DNA of 64,000 nucleotides, from NCBI GenBank assembly GCA_963782885.1, contig CAWALL010000014.1:124001-188000 (forward strand), written 5' to 3'. The DNA is from DATAOG01 sp963782885. GTDB taxonomy: Bacteria > Pseudomonadota > Alphaproteobacteria > Geminicoccales > Geminicoccaceae. The translations under genes were made by a program, and so were the position numbers. Under the pieces are notes generated by a model that did no database searches, was not told the origin of the DNA, and worked only from the letters and a program-made list of their open reading frames with translations. This document shows, in pieces, positions 29,507-39,162 of this stretch (its first letter is position 1; every line of letters starts with the position of its first letter).

Positions 29507-30850
29507 ATGATCCAGGCCGACCGCCATCTCGACCTTCTCGATGACCTGATCGCCCGCGCCAGGCGGGCGGGCGCGGATGCCGTCGATGCCATGCTGGTCG
29601 AGAGCGCCGGGCAGAGCGCCACGCGCCGGCTCGGCAAGCTGGAGAAAATCGAGCGCGCGGAGGGCGCTGATCTGGGCCTGCGGGTGTTCGTCGGCCGGCG
29701 CCAGGCGATCGTCTCGACCGGCGATCTCGGGGCGGCGAGCCTGGACCGGCTGGTCGAGAACGCGCTCGCGATCGCGAAGGCCGTGCCTGAGGACCGCTTC
29801 GCCGGGCTCGCCGAACCGGATCAGATCGCGCGCGACCTGCCCGAGCTCGATCTCGACGACGGCGAGGAACCGGCGGCCGAGGCGCTGGCGGAGCTCGCGG
29901 CCGCGGCCGAGGATGCGGCGCTGGCTCAACCCCAGATCACCAATTCCGAGGGCGCCGAAGCCGGCTGGTCGCGGAGCCGCACGACGCTGGTCGCCTCCAA
30001 CGGCTTCGTCGGCCGCAGGGCGCGCTCGCGCCACAGCCTGAGCGCCTCGGTGATCGCCGCCGCCAACGGCAGGATGGAGCGCGACTACGAGTTCGCGACC
30101 GTGGTCCGCGCCAAGGATCTGCCGGAGCCGGCCGAGCTCGGCCGGCGCGCGGCCGAACGGGCGGCGCGCCGGCTCAACCCGCGCAAAGTGCGGAGCCGGA
30201 GCCTGCCGGTGGTCTACGACCCCCGGGTCGCGGGCGGCATCGTCCGCCACCTCGCGAGCGCGATCGCCGGGCCCGCGGTCGCCCGCGGCACGACCTTCCT
30301 CAAGGACCGGCTCGGCGAGCGGATCTTCGCGCCGGGCGTCACCATCGTCGACGAGCCACACCGGGCCGACGGGCTCCGCTCCTGCAGCTTCGATGCCGAG
30401 GGCGTCGCGACCAGCCGTCGTGCGCTGGTCGACGCCGGCGCGCTGACGACCTGGCTCCTGGACTGCACCTCGGCCCGCCAGCTCGGGCTCGCGACCACCG
30501 GGCATGCCGCCCGCGGGGTCGGCTCGCCGCCCGCGCCGGCACCCTCGAACGCCTATATCACGGCCGGCGAGGCGAGCCCGGAAGAACTGATATCTGACAT
30601 CAAGGAAGGCGTTTACGTCGTTGAAATGCTTGGTATGGGCATTAGCTATGTCACTGGAGATTACAGCCGGGGGGCGGCCGGCTTCTGGATCGAGGACGGC
30701 GCGCTCGCCTGGCCGGTCAGCGAGATCACCATTGCGGGCAACCTCGCCGAGATGTTCCTGCAGCTGACCCCGGCCGATGATCTCGAGTTCCGCTATGGGA
30801 TCGACGCGCCGACGCTGCGCATCGACGGCATGACCGTGGCCGGCCAGTGA
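29507..30850 (+). CDS. pmbA: TldD/PmbA family metalloprotease subunit
   Basis: 447 residues from ATG 29507, the length of PmbA (TldE). N-terminal helix RHLDLLDDLIARARRAGADAVDAM, KLEKIERAEGADLGLRVFVG, and the C-terminal GDYSRGAAGFWIEDGALAWPVSEITIAGNL are diagnostic. In E. coli TldD and TldE form a cytoplasmic complex that degrades unfolded peptides and matures microcin B17 and the CcdA antitoxin; PmbA lacks the HExxxH zinc site of TldD. No tldD in the window. The stop overlaps the next gene by 4 nt. Confidence 0.93.
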   Translation: MIQADRHLDLLDDLIARARRAGADAVDAMLVESAGQSATRRLGKLEKIERAEGADLGLRVFVGRRQAIVSTGDLGAASLDRLVENALAIAKAVPEDRFAGLAEPDQIARDLPELDLDDGEEPAAEALAELAAAAEDAALAQPQITNSEGAEAGWSRSRTTLVASNGFVGRRARSRHSLSASVIAAANGRMERDYEFATVVRAKDLPEPAELGRRAAERAARRLNPRKVRSRSLPVVYDPRVAGGIVRHLASAIAGPAVARGTTFLKDRLGERIFAPGVTIVDEPHRADGLRSCSFDAEGVATSRRALVDAGALTTWLLDCTSARQLGLATTGHAARGVGSPPAPAPSNAYITAGEASPEELISDIKEGVYVVEMLGMGISYVTGDYSRGAAGFWIEDGALAWPVSEITIAGNLAEMFLQLTPADDLEFRYGIDAPTLRIDGMTVAGQ

Positions 30851-31641
30851 GCGACGGGCCCGATCTGGAATCCGACCGGCGCCTGCTGCGCCGTGCGGTC
30901 ACCGCCGCGGGCGCGCTCGCGCTCGAGCATTTCCGCGCCGGGCCCGGGCACTGGTACAAAGAACCTGGTCAGGTGGTCACCGAGGCCGATCTCGCGATCG
31001 ACCGGCTGCTTCACGAGATTTTGATCGGCGCCCGGCCGGAAGACGCGTGGCTGTCGGAGGAGCGCGCCGATGACGGTTCACGGCAGCGGCGGCGGCGGGT
31101 CTGGGTGGTCGACCCGATCGACGGCACCCGGGCGTTTGCCGACGGTGAGCCGGAGTTCGCGGTCAGCGTCGCGCTGGTGGTCGAGGGCGCGCCGGTGCTG
31201 GGCGCGGTGCTGAACCCGGCGAGCGGCGAGCACTTCGAGGCCGAGCGCGAGGGCGGCGCGCGGTTGAACGGCGCCCCGCTGCGGATCAGCGAACAGCGCG
31301 AGCTCGCGGGCGCCCGATTGCTGTCGAGCCGGACCGAGATGAAGCGGCGCGACTGGCCAAAGCTGATCCCGGAAGGCCAGTTCACGACCGTGGGCTCGCT
31401 CGCTTACAAGCTCGCCCTGGTCGCTGCCGGCCGTTTCGACGGCCTGATCTCGCTGCGCGTGAGCCACGACTGGGATCTTGCGGCGGCCGTCCTGCTGATC
31501 GCGGAGGCGGGCGGCCGGATCAGCGAGGCCAAGGGTGGGCCGCTGGTCCTCAACAGGCCGGACATTCGCCACGAAGGACTGGCCGCGGCCGGAACCACGG
31601 CCCTGCACCGGGCGCTGGTCGCCCGCCTGCGCTCTGGCTGA
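30847..31641 (+). CDS. Inositol monophosphatase/CysQ family phosphatase
   Basis: 264 residues from GTG 30847 in an overlap with pmbA. Signature motifs of the Li-sensitive phosphatase fold are present: VVTEADLAID, LSEE, VDPIDGTRAF (metal-binding Asp residues) and SHDWDLAAAVLLIAEAGG. The order pmbA then a CysQ-like gene is common in alphaproteobacteria, supporting 3'(2'),5'-bisphosphate nucleotidase activity (PAP recycling in sulfate assimilation), though inositol monophosphatase is possible. Confidence 0.88.
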   Translation: MSDGPDLESDRRLLRRAVTAAGALALEHFRAGPGHWYKEPGQVVTEADLAIDRLLHEILIGARPEDAWLSEERADDGSRQRRRRVWVVDPIDGTRAFADGEPEFAVSVALVVEGAPVLGAVLNPASGEHFEAEREGGARLNGAPLRISEQRELAGARLLSSRTEMKRRDWPKLIPEGQFTTVGSLAYKLALVAAGRFDGLISLRVSHDWDLAAAVLLIAEAGGRISEAKGGPLVLNRPDIRHEGLAAAGTTALHRALVARLRSG

Positions 31642-31937
31642 CCGGCGGCACTCTCCGGGAATCCGCCGGTCGAGCTGATCGCCGAAGTGGCGCCTCGGTC
31701 ACAGATCGGGCGCGGCGTCCAGCTGGCCAGGCATAGAGATCGCCGTCACTGAACGGTGCGGTAGAGAGCCTTGTGGCTTCTCTGCAACATCCGCTAACGG
31801 AAATGCAACGGCCGACCCCCGGCCAGGCGCTACCCGGAATATTTGGGCGCGGGGTTCTGTTGGCTTGATGTAACAATCGCGCGGCGCAAGTGCGCCGTGC
31901 CGATCGAGGGTTCAGGGTACGTCACCATGAGGGCGCC

Positions 31938-32468
31938 GTGTCGGACACTGAACGTTTGATCGCGGAGCAGATCCCGAAGCTGCGACGCTACGCCCGATCC
32001 TTGCTCGGCGATCCCATACGCGCGGATGACTTGGTGCAAGAAGCTCTAGTGCGAGGGCTGTCACGCAGCCACCTTTGGCAACCCGGGACCGACATCCGGG
32101 CCTGGATGTTTACGATTCTGCATAACATTCACATCAACAACCAGCGCCAACGCCGAACCCGTGCCGACTATCAGGAGCTCGACGACGATCAACCCGAAAT
32201 GGCGACCGCCCCGAACCAGGAGCGCTCGCTCGAGATCCGCGACCTGGCGCGGGCCCTGCAGCTGTTGCCGGACTCCCAACGCCAGGTCGTGCTGCTGGTT
32301 GGTCTTGAGGGCATGAACTACAAGAGCGTTGCCGCCGTACTCGACATTCCCATCGGTACCGTCATGTCCCGACTGCACCGCGGTCGCGAAGCCTTGCGCC
32401 GTTTCATGGCGTACGGGCCCGCACCGAAAGCAGCGGGCCAAGACCCCAAGTTGCGCAGAATGCCATGA
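31938..32468 (+). CDS. ECF-family RNA polymerase sigma factor
   Basis: 176 residues from GTG 31938, with GAGGG 5 nt upstream. Region 2 (IPKLRRYARSLLGDPIRADDLVQEALVRG, then DIRAWMFTILHN) binds core and the -10 element; region 4 (LARALQLLPDSQRQVVLLVGLEGMNYKSVAAVLDIPIGTVMSRLHRGR) reads the -35. No sigma domain 3. The stop overlaps the anti-sigma start by 4 nt. The pairing fits an alphaproteobacterial ECF group in which sigma is held by a membrane anti-sigma until an unknown signal releases it. Confidence 0.92.
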   Translation: MSDTERLIAEQIPKLRRYARSLLGDPIRADDLVQEALVRGLSRSHLWQPGTDIRAWMFTILHNIHINNQRQRRTRADYQELDDDQPEMATAPNQERSLEIRDLARALQLLPDSQRQVVLLVGLEGMNYKSVAAVLDIPIGTVMSRLHRGREALRRFMAYGPAPKAAGQDPKLRRMP

Positions 32469-33349
32469 CCACTCGCCAAACTTCGATAGACGAGGACGAC
32501 TTCCAGGCCTTCGTCGATGGCCAGTTGCCCCCCGAGCGACGCCGGGCGGTGATGGCCTTTCTGGCCGCCGACCCCGAGGAGGCGGCCCGTATGGACGACT
32601 ACCGGACGCTGAGCGAAGCGCTCCACCTCGCCTACGACGAGGTGCTGTACGAGCCGCTGCCCAAGCGCCTGCGGGTCGAGCACTATTGTGGCCGGTCGTC
32701 CTTGGCCAGACGGCTGCAGGACTGGCTCGGCGTCGGCCGGCACGGACTGGTCGCGCGGCTCGCCGGCATCGCCGCCCTGCTGCTCGTGAGCACGGGCGGC
32801 GGCTGGATGCTGCACAGCGAAGTCCTCAAGCAGGACCTCGAGACGCCGGCCATGAGCTTTGCCCGGCAGGCGGCCAACGCCCATCTGCTGTTCGCGCCCG
32901 ACCTCCGCCACCCGGTCGAGTTCGGCGCCGATCAGGAGGACAGCCTGCTGCTCTGGCTGTCGGAGCGGATGGGCGAGCCGTTGCACGTCCCCAATCTGCA
33001 GACGCTGGGCTTCAAGCTGGTCGGCGGCCGGCTGCTGCCGGCGGCCGGGCAGCCGGCGGCGCAGCTGATGTACGAGAACTCGGACGCGCGGCGGATCACG
33101 CTGTACATCCGCGCCCGCTGGACGACGCCGGTGAACGGAGCTCATGACGGTACGGTGAGCTTCGCCAGCGAGGACGGGTTCAGCATGGTCTACTGGATCG
33201 AGGGATCGCTCGCCTATGCGCTGATCGGTCCGATGGACCGGGAGAAGCTGTTCGGCGCCGCCAAGTTGATCCAGCAGCAGATGACCGTGCCGACCTTGCC
33301 GCCGCCGACCCAGGATCAGACCGCGACCGCCGAGAAGGACGCGACCTGA
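32465..33349 (+). CDS. Transmembrane anti-sigma factor
   Basis: 294 residues. The N-terminal 90 residues form a helical anti-sigma domain (DDFQAFVDGQLPPERRRAVMAFLAADP), without the HxxxCxxC zinc motif of ZAS proteins. A single membrane helix lies at about 96-118 (ARLAGIAALLLVSTGGGWML), leaving a periplasmic sensor domain of about 170 residues. ATGA overlap with the sigma gene gives matched synthesis. The signal is unknown. Confidence 0.85.
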   Translation: MTTRQTSIDEDDFQAFVDGQLPPERRRAVMAFLAADPEEAARMDDYRTLSEALHLAYDEVLYEPLPKRLRVEHYCGRSSLARRLQDWLGVGRHGLVARLAGIAALLLVSTGGGWMLHSEVLKQDLETPAMSFARQAANAHLLFAPDLRHPVEFGADQEDSLLLWLSERMGEPLHVPNLQTLGFKLVGGRLLPAAGQPAAQLMYENSDARRITLYIRARWTTPVNGAHDGTVSFASEDGFSMVYWIEGSLAYALIGPMDREKLFGAAKLIQQQMTVPTLPPPTQDQTATAEKDAT

Positions 33350-33395
33350 CCGACGCGACTGGTATGGCGGGCCGCCGGGGCAACCCGGCGGCCCG

Positions 33396-34232
33396 CTACA
33401 GTTCGGTCCGCACCTGCCAGAGCTCGGGAAAGCAGACCACGTCGAGGGCGCGCCTCAGGTAGCTGACGCCGGAGCTGCCGCCGGTGCCGGTCTTGTGGCC
33501 GATGATCCGCTCGACCGTGGTGACGTGGCGAAAGCGCCACTGCCGGAACCAGTCCTCGAGATCGACCAGGTCCTCGGCGAGCTCGTACAGATCCCAGTTG
33601 TGGCCGGCGTCGCGATAGATTACGGCCCAGGCCTGGAGCACGCTCGGGTCAGCCCGGTAGGATCGGCTCCAGTCGCGCTCGAGGCAGCTGCGCGCGATCT
33701 CGAAGCCGCGTCGCGCCAGCAGCCGGATCGCCTCGTCGTAGAGGCTCGGCCGCTCGAGCTCGAGGGCGAGCTTGGCATGGACCTCGGGCGTGTGCCGATG
33801 GACCGCGAGGGTCGCCGGCTGCCGGTTGCCGAGCAGGAACTCGACCAGCCGGTACTGGTGCGACTGGAAGCCCGAGGCGGGCCCGAGCCGGTGGCGGAAG
33901 ATGAGATAGTCGGCCGGCGTCAGCGTCGAGAGCACGTCCCAGGACTGGATCATCTGCGCCTGGATGCGCGAGACCCGCGCCAGCATCTTGAACGCGGGCT
34001 GCAGATCGTCGCCGGCGATCCGCGCCCGCGCCGCCCGCAACTCGTGGACCATCAGCTTGAGCCAGAGCTCGCTCGCCTGATGGATCACGATGAACAGCAT
34101 CTCATCGTGACTGTCGGAGACCGGCCGCTGACAGGCCAGCAGCTGGTCGAGCGCCAGGTAGCGACCGTAGGTCAGGGCGTCGCCGAGCTCGGTCTCGACG
34201 CCGGGCTCCAGGGCAAATTCGGGCTCGGTCAT
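33396..34232 (-). CDS. kynA: Tryptophan 2,3-dioxygenase
   Basis: 278 residues from ATG 34232. The TDO fold is unmistakable: LTYGRYLALDQLLACQ, MLFIVIHQASELWLKLMVHE with the substrate-pocket His, QSHQYRLVEFLLGN, and WRFRHVTTVERIIGHKTGTG with the proximal heme His and the glycine-rich loop over the active site. It oxidises L-tryptophan to N-formylkynurenine. The start overlaps the kynU stop by 4 nt, so this is the kynU-kynA operon; the formamidase step is not next to it. Confidence 0.96.
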   Translation of the reverse strand: MTEPEFALEPGVETELGDALTYGRYLALDQLLACQRPVSDSHDEMLFIVIHQASELWLKLMVHELRAARARIAGDDLQPAFKMLARVSRIQAQMIQSWDVLSTLTPADYLIFRHRLGPASGFQSHQYRLVEFLLGNRQPATLAVHRHTPEVHAKLALELERPSLYDEAIRLLARRGFEIARSCLERDWSRSYRADPSVLQAWAVIYRDAGHNWDLYELAEDLVDLEDWFRQWRFRHVTTVERIIGHKTGTGGSSGVSYLRRALDVVCFPELWQVRTEL

Positions 34233-35474
34233 GTTACGGCGGCTCGCTGCTGATACTGTGGCAGATCCCAGGCGCGCTCGGCCAGGACCTCGCGCAGCGC
34301 GTCGACCGCGTCCCAGAGGTCGACGAAGCCGACGTAGAGCGGTGCCAGGCCGAAGCGGAGCAGGTCGGGGGCGCGGAAGTCGCCGATCACGCCGCGCGCG
34401 ATCAACGCTTGGACGATCGGATAGCCGTCCGGGTGCCGGAGCGCCACCTGCGAGCCGCGTTCGGCCGCGGCGCGCGGGCTCGCAAGCTCGAGCCCGAAGC
34501 CGGCGCAGCGCGCCTCGACCAGCTCGATGAAAGCCTCGCTCAGCGCCACCGATTTGGCGCGCAGCGCCCCCGGATCGACCTCGAGCAGCAGGTCGACGCC
34601 AGCCTCGAGCGCCTTGAGGCCGAGGATCGGCGGCGTGCCGGCGAGGAATTTCCGGATGCCGGCGGCCGGCCGATAGTCCGGCCGGAAGGCGAACGGCTCG
34701 GCGTGGCCGAGCCAGCCGGTGATCGGCTGGCGGGCGCGTTCCTGCCAGCGTTCGGCGACGAACAGGAAGGCCGGCGCCCCCGGCCCGCCGTTCAGATATT
34801 TGTAGCCGCAGCCGACCGCGAGGTCGGCGCCGGCGGCGTTCAGATCGACCGGCAGCGCGCCGGCGCTGTGGGCGAGATCCCAAAGCGCGAGCGCGCCCGC
34901 AGCATGCGCCGCCGCGGTCAGACGGGCCATGTCGTGCAGCCGGCCGCTACGGTAGTCGACGTGGGTCAGCAGCAGGAGCGCCGTGCGCTCGTCGAGGGCC
35001 GCCTCGAGCTCCGCGGTTGCAACCGGACGCAGCTCGACCCGATCGCCGAGCCATGCGGCCAGGCCCTGCGCGACGTAGAGATCGGTCGGGAAGTTGCCGC
35101 GCTCGGAGACCACGACCTTGCGCCCGGGCCGGAGGTCGAGGGCCGCGGCGATCAGCTTGAAGAGATTGACCGAGGTCGAAATCGGCGACCAGCACCTCCT
35201 CGGGCCCGGCCCCGATCAGGCGCGCGATCTTGGCACCAAGTCGCTCCGGCAGCTCGATCCAGCCGTGCCGGTTCCAGCTGGTGATCAGGTCGTCGCCCCA
35301 TTGCCGCTGGACCACGTCCTGGAGAATCGCGGCCGTCGCCTTGGGCAGGGGACCGAGCGAGTTGCCATCGAGGTAGATGGTCCCCGCAGGCAGAGCGAAG
35401 CGCTCGCGCCACATCGCGAGCGAATCGGCGCGGTCCAGGGCGGCGCAGGCGGCACGCGTCGGCGCGTCGGTCAC
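34229..35474 (-). pseudogene. kynU: Kynureninase, interrupted by a one-base frameshift
   Basis: From GTG 35474 the frame encodes FALPAGTIYLDGNSLGPLP and LIGAGPEEVLVAD, then is lost; the rest (VVSERGNFPTDLY, LWDLAHSAGALPVD, the PLP-lysine GCGYKYLNGGPG) is in another frame. Removing one A from the AAA at 35179-35181 restores VADSTSVNLFKLIAA and a 414-residue kynureninase, the normal length. All catalytic elements are otherwise intact and the downstream kynA is coupled, so an assembly error is at least as likely as a real mutation. The enzyme cleaves kynurenine or 3-hydroxykynurenine to (hydroxy)anthranilate and alanine. Confidence 0.88.
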
Positions 35475-35647
35475 CGCGACCTCGTCGGCGACAACTGCGG
35501 CGGACTGTACATCCTGGTCTCCCGCGCGGCTTGGCCCCGCCGGAGCGCTATATCGGCCGCCCCGGGCGCCCGCGCAAGCCTCGGGGACCCCCGGCGGCTC
35601 AGGATCGTTGCCGCCGGACGCCGGCTTTTTGCCCGGATGCCGGCGGC

Positions 35648-36070
35648 TCACGGTTCCGGCAGGTGGTCCGGCGGGAACGGCCCCTCGCCCGAGTGGCCGT
35701 AGTGGCGGCCGCCATAGTGGTCGATGTCAATCCCAGCGATCGTCGCAATCACCGGCAAGGCCGACCTGATGAGCCGGGCGGCGGTCTCGATCCGCTCGGC
35801 GACGGCCTCCGCGTCGGGCAGCTCCTCGGCCAGGCTGTTCAGCGTCCCTTCCGCAATCAGCGTCTGAACGGCGGCTTCGTCCAGGGTGCGCGCGGGCAGC
35901 CAGGCGATCGCCTGCTCGAGCGCACCGATCGCTTGCAGGTTGGTCCGGCGCCAGCGGTCGAGCTGGTCGCGAGCGGGAGTCTCGGGTGCGAGCTCGAGCG
36001 CGTCGAGCTGCTGCTCCTTCTGCAGGAGCGCCTGCAGTACGGCGGTGAGCGGCTTCACCAGTTCTGCCAT
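35648..36070 (-). CDS. Hypothetical protein, mostly helical
   Basis: 140 residues from ATG 36070 with GGAG 9 nt upstream. Predicted helices with conserved-looking LDALELAPETPARDQLDRWRR and WLPARTLDEAAVQTLI; C-terminal His/Gly/Pro-rich tail (HYGGRHYGHSGEG). No signal peptide or membrane helix. No family recognised. It lies upstream of kynU in the same direction (174-nt gap), so a functional link is only positional. Confidence 0.5.
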   Translation of the reverse strand: MAELVKPLTAVLQALLQKEQQLDALELAPETPARDQLDRWRRTNLQAIGALEQAIAWLPARTLDEAAVQTLIAEGTLNSLAEELPDAEAVAERIETAARLIRSALPVIATIAGIDIDHYGGRHYGHSGEGPFPPDHLPEP

Positions 36071-36204
36071 GGTCCGGTCCGGGTCTCCGGCAGCTGGAGG
36101 CTGGGTTACCTCGAAACAATGACCCGAGCCACGAGAACAGATCTCTCAAGTCGAAGAGCACCGCGTCGCCGCTACCCGGAAGTCGTGACCGACTCGAAAA
36201 GACG

Positions 36205-36783
36205 ATGCGCGGCCGCCGCGCGCCGGTCAATGACGTAGCAATGTGGGTCGACCCGGCGAAAGAGCAACGCTCGCGTGCAAAATTACCAGCATACTTGATG
36301 CTCCACGTGACCAAGAATCAATTAACGATTGGGAGATCCACGCGCATCCCGATCGTCTCTCAAGAGCTCGCCCGGCCGCGGCGGCGAAGTCCCCCTCAGC
36401 GCACAAGCCAGCCGATCGGACCTGACGGCATTGAGCGCGGACTGTCTCCCGCACAACCTTTGGGGGAACTATCCGCCGGAATTAACCCGTTCTTAACCTA
36501 CAGCCCGTATGACGGCCGGATCGAAGCGGCAGCCACCGAGTGGAGGCAGCGCTTGGCGCACATCCCAGCTGTCGAGTTCCTGAAGCGGCGCTACGCGAGC
36601 GCGATCGAGCGCGCCGATGATCGAACCGCGGCCCGCCTGCGGGTCGAGATCGACCGCCTGATCAACCAGCCCGGTCGAGACCCGCCGCGCCGCATGAGCG
36701 ACGCGGCAGCGCGCCGGGTGGCCGGAGCGACCCTGGTGCAGTTCGCCCACGACTATGACGACATTCTCGGGCCGCACCTTTGA
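36205..36783 (+). CDS. Hypothetical ORF, C-terminal half most credible
   Basis: 192-codon open frame. The first 90 residues look non-coding in composition (AT-richer DNA, no pattern). The last 90, AATEWRQRLAHIPAVEFLKRR and ADDRTAARLRVEIDRLINQ, look like a real helical protein. No ribosome-binding site fixes the start, and a later non-ATG start is possible. Function unknown; it could be a fragment. Confidence 0.32.
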   Translation: MRGRRAPVNDVAMWVDPAKEQRSRAKLPAYLMLHVTKNQLTIGRSTRIPIVSQELARPRRRSPPQRTSQPIGPDGIERGLSPAQPLGELSAGINPFLTYSPYDGRIEAAATEWRQRLAHIPAVEFLKRRYASAIERADDRTAARLRVEIDRLINQPGRDPPRRMSDAAARRVAGATLVQFAHDYDDILGPHL

Positions 36784-37097
36784 GCTCGCGCCAGGAGCGC
36801 GCTTTCGACTCCAAGCGCTCCACCGCTCCAGTGGTCGGGGTCTGACCGACGATACCCGCCCCGCACGCCCAGTTGGCGGACATACGGAGCGGCCGGTCGT
36901 GACCCGAGCATCATCCGTACGCGGGGGCCGAATCTCCGGAACGGGTGGGGAGCGGTCTCTCGGTCGACGCCTCCTGAACGGTTGAGCGCCGCCGGGCGGA
37001 CGACGTCGGCAATGGCGACCCGAGCGCCACGCGCCGCAGCCGAAGCTCGACAGGCCGGCCAGGCATAAAGTGCGGCGATATCGAGAGCGGAAAGCAG
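36784..37097. other. 314-nt intergenic region, nothing recognised
   Basis: Lies between a plus-strand hypothetical frame and a convergent minus-strand SRPBCC gene. No strong hairpin or coding signal seen. Confidence 0.4.
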
Positions 37098-37553
37098 TCA
37101 CTTCCTGCCAGTGCGGCCGTGCCAGGGGTCTGGGCCCGGGTCGCGCCCGGCGGCAACCTCGGCCAGCCGCCCGAGGTAGTGAGCCCAGCCTTCCGCATGG
37201 CCGGCGCATTGCTCGGCATCGGGGAGGCCCGTGTGGGTCAGGCGCAGCAGCGTTCCGTCCGGCTGCTCGATCAGGTCGATCTCGACCAGGCTCGACCCCG
37301 GCGGCACCACCTCGCTGCCGTCCCAGCCGAAGCTGTAGGCCAGGCGGTGCACCGGCACCACCTCCCGGAAGGAGCCGCGGGCGAAGCGAGCCCCGGTAAC
37401 ATTGACGAGATAGAGCCCGCCCTGCTGCGGCTCGACCTGCGCCTCAGTTCCCATCCAGCGCAGGATTTTCTCCGGATCGGTCATGAGGGCGAACACCGCG
37501 GCGGGCGGCGCCGGAATGTGCGTCTCGCGGCGGACGACGAGGGCCTCTGGCAT
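37098..37553 (-). CDS. SRPBCC (AHSA1-like) domain protein
   Basis: 151 residues from ATG 37553, preceded by GGGGGAG. The START/Bet v1-like fold pattern is present: RRETHIPAPPAAVFALMTDPEKILRWMG at the N-terminus, RFARGSFREVVPVHRLAYSFGWDG in the middle and EGWAHYLGRLAEVAAG at the end. AHSA1-like bacterial proteins are ligand-binding or stress-related and often sit with ArsR regulators, none of which is present here. Ligand unknown. Confidence 0.9.
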   Translation of the reverse strand: MPEALVVRRETHIPAPPAAVFALMTDPEKILRWMGTEAQVEPQQGGLYLVNVTGARFARGSFREVVPVHRLAYSFGWDGSEVVPPGSSLVEIDLIEQPDGTLLRLTHTGLPDAEQCAGHAEGWAHYLGRLAEVAAGRDPGPDPWHGRTGRK

Positions 37554-37708
37554 CGCTCTCCCCCATGCTTGCAATGGCCTGGCCCGCCGCCGGCGAAGGG
37601 TAGCCCGGCGCCGGGATGTGGCCTTGACCGGAGAATAGACCGGCGGAGCCGGCGGCGCCATCGCCGGCGCAGATGACAGGCCAGGGCCGTCGCGGCATGA
37701 TCGCGGGC

Positions 37709-38767
37709 ATGGATCTGCCCGCGCCTCTCGCCTGGCTGGTGGACGAGGCCGTCGCCTCGCCCGGCCCTGACCGGTTCCTGGCCGAACTCGGCAGCCGGCT
37801 GCTGGCCGACGGCCTGCCGCTGGCTGGCGGCGCGCTGACGCTCGCGGTGCCGCACCCGATCATCGCCCGCCGCACCTGGCTGTGGCGGGCGGAGACCGGG
37901 GCGGTCATCGAGGCGCTGGGCTTCGCCGGGGGTCCGCTCCGCCCAACCGGGCGCGACTGGCTGGCCGAGCTTGGCCCGGTGCAGGAGGACACGGTCGGCC
38001 CGGCGCCGGACGGTCCGGTGCTGGGCTGGGCCGGGACCCGGCCGTTCGGCCCCGCCGAGGCCGGCCGGCTGCGCCAGGCCGCCCGCTTCGTCGCGGCGCC
38101 CTTGGCTGCCCTGGCCGCGCGGGCGGCGCTGGCAGCCCTGCTCGAGGCCTATCTCGGCCGGCGCAGTGCCGCCCGGGTGCAGGCCGGTGCGGTGCGCCGC
38201 GGCACCGGGGAAACCATCCGCGCCGCGCTGCTATATGCCGATCTGCGCGACTTCAGCGCCCTGTCCGAGGCGACGGAGCCCGCGGCGATGATCGCCGCCC
38301 TCGACGCCTGGTTCGAGCGCGTCGCCGGGGCCGTGCACGCCTTCGGGGGCGAGGTGCTGAAGTTCATCGGCGACGGCGTGCTGGCGATCTTCCCGGTTAC
38401 CGGCGCGCCGGCCGAGGCCTGCGAGGGGGCGTTGCGCGCGGTGATCGCCGCCCGCGCCGGCATGGCCCATCTCGATTCGGTGCGGCAGGCGCAGGGGCTG
38501 CCGCCGCTGCCCTTCGGCGCGGCGCTGCATCTCGGCGAGATATTATGGGGCAATATCGGCGCGGCCGACCGGCTGGACTTCACCGCGATCGGCCCCGCGG
38601 TCAACCTGGTCAGCCGCCTGGAGGGGCTGTGCCGGCCGCTCGGGCGGTCGGCGCTGATCTCGGGCGCGGTCGCCGCCGAGATCACCACGCCGCTGGTGCC
38701 GCTGGGCGAGCACGTGCTGCGCGGCATCGCGGCGCCCTGCGCCGTCTTCACCCTGCCGGATTCGTGA
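37709..38767 (+). CDS. Class III adenylate/guanylate cyclase
   Basis: About 352 residues from ATG 37709 (ATG 37697 also possible). The N-terminal 165 residues are an unassigned sensor-like domain. The catalytic domain holds LLYADLRDFSALSE with the first metal Asp (about 178), GEVLKFIGDGVLAIFP with the second (about 222), and the substrate-binding ILWGNIGAADRLDFTAIGPAVNLVSRLE. The combination of metal and transition-state residues (Asn/Arg of VNLVSRLE) suggests an active enzyme making cAMP; the purine-selecting region does not settle cAMP versus cGMP. No membrane segment, so cytoplasmic. Confidence 0.88.
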   Translation: MDLPAPLAWLVDEAVASPGPDRFLAELGSRLLADGLPLAGGALTLAVPHPIIARRTWLWRAETGAVIEALGFAGGPLRPTGRDWLAELGPVQEDTVGPAPDGPVLGWAGTRPFGPAEAGRLRQAARFVAAPLAALAARAALAALLEAYLGRRSAARVQAGAVRRGTGETIRAALLYADLRDFSALSEATEPAAMIAALDAWFERVAGAVHAFGGEVLKFIGDGVLAIFPVTGAPAEACEGALRAVIAARAGMAHLDSVRQAQGLPPLPFGAALHLGEILWGNIGAADRLDFTAIGPAVNLVSRLEGLCRPLGRSALISGAVAAEITTPLVPLGEHVLRGIAAPCAVFTLPDS

Positions 38768-39162
38768 ACGGCTCGGCGCGATTAAAAGGCGGCCTGCTTC
38801 GGGTCGGATCCGGTCCTTCGGCCGCCCTGAGACGGATGGCTAATCGTGGCTAAAAGCCGAATCGCCACCGCCGAGCTGCAAGCCTCGATGGATCTTCGTG
38901 GGGAAAGGGCGGGTGGTCCGGCCATCGATCGCCGAGCGTCGGCCGCTGGTGTTCTGGGCCATGTCCGGGGTCACCCGGCGCTCACGCGGCCGGCACCAGA
39001 ATTAGTCCGCGTCTAACCGGGTCCATGCGCCACCAAAACTGAACCCGCTCTTACTCGGGAGGCTGGAGATCAAGGGGCTCCGGATCCGAAAGTATCGACT
39101 GTTCGGATCAGTCTGCGTAATATGTCTCCTACCGTTCGGCATATTCCCGGAGTTGGCCAGGT
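38768..39162. other. 395-nt upstream region of the KAP gene with an inverted repeat
   Basis: No gene recognised. The inverted repeat GATCCGAA / TTCGGATC (39083-39090 and 39102-39109, 11-nt spacer) lies 54 nt before the KAP gene start and could be an operator or hairpin. Base composition becomes less GC-rich from about 39010 on, marking the left edge of an acquired segment. Confidence 0.4.
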
